From Actinomycetota bacterium (GTDB lineage Bacteria > Actinomycetota > Humimicrobiia > Humimicrobiales > Humimicrobiaceae), in NCBI GenBank assembly GCA_023379515.1, contig JAMCQQ010000132.1, positions 1-10,652 of the forward strand: a stretch of 10,652 nt of DNA, written 5' to 3'. Below, piece by piece: positions 7,764 to 10,652 of this stretch (within the stretch, counting starts at the first letter, position 1; each line of letters starts with the position of its first letter). The notes below the pieces were generated by a model. It was not told the DNA's origin. It made no database searches and was given only the letters and a program-made list of their open reading frames with translations. The translations under genes and the position numbers were made by a program.

Positions 7764-9116
7764 ATGCCATTAAGCGGTCTGGATATTTTTAAACTTCTTC
7801 CAAAAACAAACTGCAAGGATTGCGGGTATCCAACCTGTCTGGCCTTTGCCATGCAGCTTGCTGCCGGAAAAGCGGAGCTCGAAAAATGCCCGCATGTTTC
7901 AGAACAAGCCAAAGAAGCACTGGCCGAAGCCTCACAGCCGCCAATTCTTAAGGTTGAAATAGGATCAGGTGAAAATGTAATCAAGATTGGTGAAGAAACC
8001 GTTATGTTCAGGCATGACAGAACATTTGTAAACCCGAATGTTTTTGCTGTTACCATAGATGACAATGCTGATCCTGCCAAAATCGAAGAAACGCTAAAAA
8101 ATGTCAATAATTTAAAATATGACAGAGTGGGACAGATTCTTGAAGTAAATGCGGTTTGTCTTAAGAACACTTCAAAAAATAAGGATATCTTTCTTGCTGC
8201 TGCTGATAAAATTGCGGGACTTACAAAGAAACCTATGATATTTGTTTCTACATATGCCGAGACCTTGAAGGCTGTTGCTTATCAATATAAGGATAGGAAA
8301 CCGCTGATACATGCAATAGACAATTCGAATGTAGATGCATTGATTGGAGCAATAAAGGAATCAGGATGTGCCGCGGCAGTCAGGGGAAAGACCTTTGATG
8401 ATATTTTAGCCTTGACTGAGAGATTAAGAAATGAAGGCATAAAAAATATAGTGATAGATATTGGTGAAAGGAATCTTAAGAATGATTTCTTTAACCAAAT
8501 AATATTGAGAAGAGCAGCAATTAATAAGAAAAACAGATTATTGGGCTATCCTACTATTGTTTTTCCGGGAGAAATGACAGATGATCCATTGAAGGAAACA
8601 TTAATTGCTTCAGTTTTCGTGGTAAAATATAGTTCCATTATTGTGTTATCAAATGCAAATCCTCAAAATTTGTTTCCATTATTTGTTTACAGGCAGAATA
8701 TTTATACGGATCCCAGGAAACCAATGGCCGTTGAACAGAAAATATATGAAATCAATAATCCTGATTCCAGCTCACCCATACTTCTTACAACTAATTTTTC
8801 ACTAACATATTTCATAATTTCAGGTGAAATAGAAAGCAGCAAGGTCCCATCCTGGTTGCTGGTAATGGATGTCGAGGGCCAATCGGTCCTGACAGCATGG
8901 GCTGCAGGGAAATTTATCCCTGAGCAGATAGCAAAGTTCATAAATAAGAGCGGCATAACTGAAAAAGCAGCTAAAAAAGAAATAATAATCCCGGGATATG
9001 TTGCTCAACTCCAGGGAGAATTGGAAGAGGAACTAGGCGGAGAATGGAAAGTCCTTGTGGGTCCCAGGGAGGCCGGAGAAGTTCCAAAATTTTTAAAAAA
9101 TTATGTAACTGCATAA
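7764..9116 (+). CDS. acsC: corrinoid iron-sulfur protein large subunit (AcsC, CODH/ACS gamma)
   Basis: AcsC holds the methyl-accepting cobamide and a [4Fe-4S] cluster. With AcsD it forms the CoFeSP that receives methyl from AcsE and gives it to AcsB. The N-terminus matches the family closely: DIFKLLPKTNCKDCGYPTC with C17, C20, C25 and then C42 (KCPHVS) is the [4Fe-4S] motif. A TIM-barrel follows, with LFPLFVYRQNIYTDPRKP in its later part. The C-terminal corrinoid-binding domain begins around TTNFSLTYFIISGEIESSK and includes SWLLVMDVEGQSVLTAWAAGKF. The ending VGPREAGEVPKFLKNYV is typical. No lower-axial histidine motif (DxHxxG) is seen, consistent with base-off cobamide binding. At 450 residues it is near the usual ~446. 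ATG 7764 has AAGGAG at 7751-7756. The order acsA-acsB-acsC is the common bacterial one. Confidence 0.96.
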   Translation: MPLSGLDIFKLLPKTNCKDCGYPTCLAFAMQLAAGKAELEKCPHVSEQAKEALAEASQPPILKVEIGSGENVIKIGEETVMFRHDRTFVNPNVFAVTIDDNADPAKIEETLKNVNNLKYDRVGQILEVNAVCLKNTSKNKDIFLAAADKIAGLTKKPMIFVSTYAETLKAVAYQYKDRKPLIHAIDNSNVDALIGAIKESGCAAAVRGKTFDDILALTERLRNEGIKNIVIDIGERNLKNDFFNQIILRRAAINKKNRLLGYPTIVFPGEMTDDPLKETLIASVFVVKYSSIIVLSNANPQNLFPLFVYRQNIYTDPRKPMAVEQKIYEINNPDSSSPILLTTNFSLTYFIISGEIESSKVPSWLLVMDVEGQSVLTAWAAGKFIPEQIAKFINKSGITEKAAKKEIIIPGYVAQLQGELEEELGGEWKVLVGPREAGEVPKFLKNYVTA

Positions 9117-9197
9117 TTACATAATTTTAAAACTTTTTTATCAAAATAATTGCTTATTAAATTAATTTAGGAGTTAATTAAAGGGGGAGGTCAAGAG

Positions 9198-9995
9198 ATG
9201 TTAATTATTGGTGAAAATATAAGCATTACTTCTAAAATTGTTGGCGATTCTATAAGAAACAGAGATGCTGAGCCTATAATTAAAATGGCCAGAGCACAAA
9301 AAGAAGCCGGAGCTCATTATGTAGATGTAAATATTGGTCCCGCAACAAAAAACGGTGAAGAATTAATGCAATGGGTAGTGAAAACAATACAAAATGAAGT
9401 TGATGTCCCTTTGGCGCTTGATACCAAAAATATGAGTGCGATAGAAGCCGGGCTTGAGGTCCATAAAGGTACAGCAATGATTAATTCGGTCACAGGAGAT
9501 CAGGATAAGCTTGATATTTTGATGCCAATGGTGAAGAAATATAAAACAAAAATCGTTGGGATAGCTTTGAGTGAAAAGGGAGTTCCCCCCGATGTTGACA
9601 GCAGAATAGAAGTGATAATGAATATAGTGAACTCTGCTATGGAAATTGGCGTGCCGCTTTCCGATCTTTATCTTGATCCAATCGTCCTTCCTGTAGCGGT
9701 GCTTCAACAGCAGGTTTTTAATTGTATTGAGGGGTTGAAAGCTTTTAAACAGCTAAAAGACCTGATGGGGCTTCCCGAAGCTCCAAAGACTATTGTCGGA
9801 CTTTCAAATGTTTCCCAGTCTTCACCACCTGAATTAAAAAGCTTACTCAACAGGACCTATCTGACCATACTGCTCAGTCATGGTCTGGATTCGGCAATAG
9901 TTGATCCGCTTGACAAAGAACTAATAAATGTCGTTAAAACTTTTGACATCCTGACCAACAGGATACTTTATGCTCATTCTTATCTTGACAAATAA
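9198..9995 (+). CDS. acsE: methyltetrahydrofolate:corrinoid iron-sulfur protein methyltransferase (AcsE)
   Basis: AcsE transfers the methyl group from 5-methyl-tetrahydrofolate to Co(I) of CoFeSP, joining the methyl and carbonyl branches. It is a pterin-binding TIM-barrel of 265 residues, against 262 in Moorella. The folate-site residues of the Moorella enzyme are conserved at the same numbers: D75 (LDTKN), N96 (MINSVTG) and D160 (YLDPIVLP). The Asn199 equivalent is N204 in IVGLSNVSQSSP, shifted by a five-residue insertion around KDLMGLPEAPKT. It lacks the other domains of MetH, so it is the dedicated methyltransferase. ATG 9198 has a very strong GGGGGAGG at 9183-9190. The 81-bp spacer before it (9117-9197) is AT-rich and shows no clear promoter or terminator, so the gene is probably co-transcribed with acsC. 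Confidence 0.96.
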   Translation: MLIIGENISITSKIVGDSIRNRDAEPIIKMARAQKEAGAHYVDVNIGPATKNGEELMQWVVKTIQNEVDVPLALDTKNMSAIEAGLEVHKGTAMINSVTGDQDKLDILMPMVKKYKTKIVGIALSEKGVPPDVDSRIEVIMNIVNSAMEIGVPLSDLYLDPIVLPVAVLQQQVFNCIEGLKAFKQLKDLMGLPEAPKTIVGLSNVSQSSPPELKSLLNRTYLTILLSHGLDSAIVDPLDKELINVVKTFDILTNRILYAHSYLDK

Positions 9996-10033
9996 GTTGT
10001 ATTTAAGTATTTAAGAAAAATATTTGAAGAGGC

Positions 10034-10047
10034 AGGGGATTGTTGTG
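10034..10047 (+). promoter_or_regulatory. ribosome binding site and GTG start of the second cooC
   Basis: AGGGG at 10034-10038 lies 6 nt before GTG 10045. The GTG gives an N-terminus (KIAISGKGGVGKTT) that aligns exactly with the CooC family start, so it is chosen although every other gene here starts with ATG. There is no in-frame ATG nearby. Confidence 0.75.
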
Positions 10048-10652
10048 AAAATTGCAATTTCCGGCAAAGGTGGTGTCGGTAAAACTACACTTGCCGCATG
10101 TCTGGCGAAATATTATGCTCAAAAAAAATATAAGGTTATTGCAGTAGATGCGGATCCTGATGCAAATCTGGCATCTGCTCTTGGCCTTGATTATGAGAAA
10201 GCGTCTAAAATAATCCCTCTGGTTGAAATGAAGTCATTAATTGAGGAAAGAACCGGCGCAAAATCCGGAGAATATGGTTCTTATTTTAAATTAAATCCAA
10301 AAGTTGATGATATACCTCAAAAATTTGGAATAGAAATTGATGGCGTAAGATTGCTGGTAGCGGGCACGATAAAAGCCGGTGGCAGCGGATGTTACTGCCC
10401 TGAAAATATTTTGCTTAAAAGGCTTTTTAAACATCTTGTTATCGATAGGGATGAAATTATTATTCTTGATATGGAAGCAGGAATCGAGCATCTTGGCAGA
10501 GGAACTTGTGAAAATATGGATATGCTGATAATTGTTATCGAGCCCGGGTTGCGAAGTATACAAACAGCTTATTCTGTCCGGAAAATGGCAAAGGATTTAG
10601 GGATAAAATCTTTATTTATAGTAATAAACAAAATTAAGTCTGATGAGGAAAA
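10045..10652 (+). CDS. cooC: CooC1-type nickel-insertion ATPase, 3'-partial (runs off window)
   Basis: The frame is open from GTG 10045 to the right edge, 202 codons of an expected ~250-260. Residues 7-14 are the deviant Walker A GKGGVGKT with signature K8. Switch I is VDADPDANL (near 34-42). C116-Y-C118 (GGSGCYCPEN) is the metal-binding Cys-X-Cys. Switch II is LDMEAGIEHLGRGT. The segment IPLVEMKSLIEERTGA and the block LNPKVDDIPQKFGIEIDG before the CYC motif match Carboxydothermus CooC1 as I recall it, so this is the classic CODH Ni-maturation type and clearly different from the cooC at 1699. It begins 49 bp after acsE, in the same operon. The leader contains a short tandem TATTTAAG (about 9999-10014), probably trivial. 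A role in loading Ni into AcsA is the likeliest inference. Confidence 0.93.
   Translation, partial: MKIAISGKGGVGKTTLAACLAKYYAQKKYKVIAVDADPDANLASALGLDYEKASKIIPLVEMKSLIEERTGAKSGEYGSYFKLNPKVDDIPQKFGIEIDGVRLLVAGTIKAGGSGCYCPENILLKRLFKHLVIDRDEIIILDMEAGIEHLGRGTCENMDMLIIVIEPGLRSIQTAYSVRKMAKDLGIKSLFIVINKIKSDEE

Noticed and set aside
10291..10563. Antisense frame of 90 codons near the right edge
   Set aside because: It lies inside the second cooC, whose motifs (GKGGVGKT, CYC, DMEAGIEH) are unmistakable.
1..10652. CRISPR array, tRNA/rRNA, insertion sequence, phage or defence system
   Set aside because: No regularly spaced repeats, RNA gene signatures, transposase-like proteins or terminal inverted repeats are visible; nearly all the sequence is explained by acs genes.

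Overview
This window is a nearly complete Wood-Ljungdahl (reductive acetyl-CoA) carbonyl-branch operon. All genes are on the + strand, tightly packed and with good ribosome binding sites. The DNA is AT-rich (I estimate 35-40% GC by eye), with many AGA/AGG and ATA codons. The set is the bacterial version of the pathway: separate AcsA and AcsB, a full-length ~726-residue ACS with its N-terminal CODH-docking domain, and a RACo-type corrinoid activator. The source is therefore a strictly anaerobic bacterium. A clostridial acetogen or syntroph is plausible, but other AT-rich anaerobic lineages carry the same genes and I cannot fix the taxon from this sequence.

Layout. Positions 2-1660 hold the linker, middle and ASKHA domains of the corrinoid activator RACo (acsV). 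Its N-terminal ferredoxin domain lies off the left edge, and an in-frame TAA at 1049-1051 interrupts the gene. Positions 1699-2454 encode a CooC/AcsF-type nickel-insertion ATPase. A 161-bp gap with weak terminator-like and promoter-like sequence follows. The core genes come next: acsD (2616-3557, CoFeSP small subunit), acsA (3586-5523, CO dehydrogenase), acsB (5525-7705, acetyl-CoA synthase), acsC (7764-9116, CoFeSP large subunit) and acsE (9198-9995, methyltetrahydrofolate methyltransferase). The window ends inside a second, different CooC gene (10045 to the edge).

How they work together. AcsE moves the methyl group of methyl-tetrahydrofolate to the cobalt of the corrinoid protein AcsC/AcsD. 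AcsA reduces CO2 to CO at its Ni-Fe C-cluster. AcsB joins CO, the methyl group and CoA at its Ni-Ni-[4Fe-4S] A-cluster to make acetyl-CoA. RACo re-reduces the cobalt with ATP when it becomes oxidised. The two CooC ATPases probably load nickel into AcsA and AcsB. All C-cluster and A-cluster metal ligands are present, so the core enzymes look functional.

I see no previously undescribed system here; the pathway is well known. The points worth a second look are the single in-frame stop in acsV, a 26-bp perfect in-frame repeat that has altered the ACS C-terminus, unusual cysteine spacing around the D- and B-clusters of AcsA, a Phe where Moorella ACS has a CoA-associated Trp, and two clearly different CooC subfamilies flanking the core genes.
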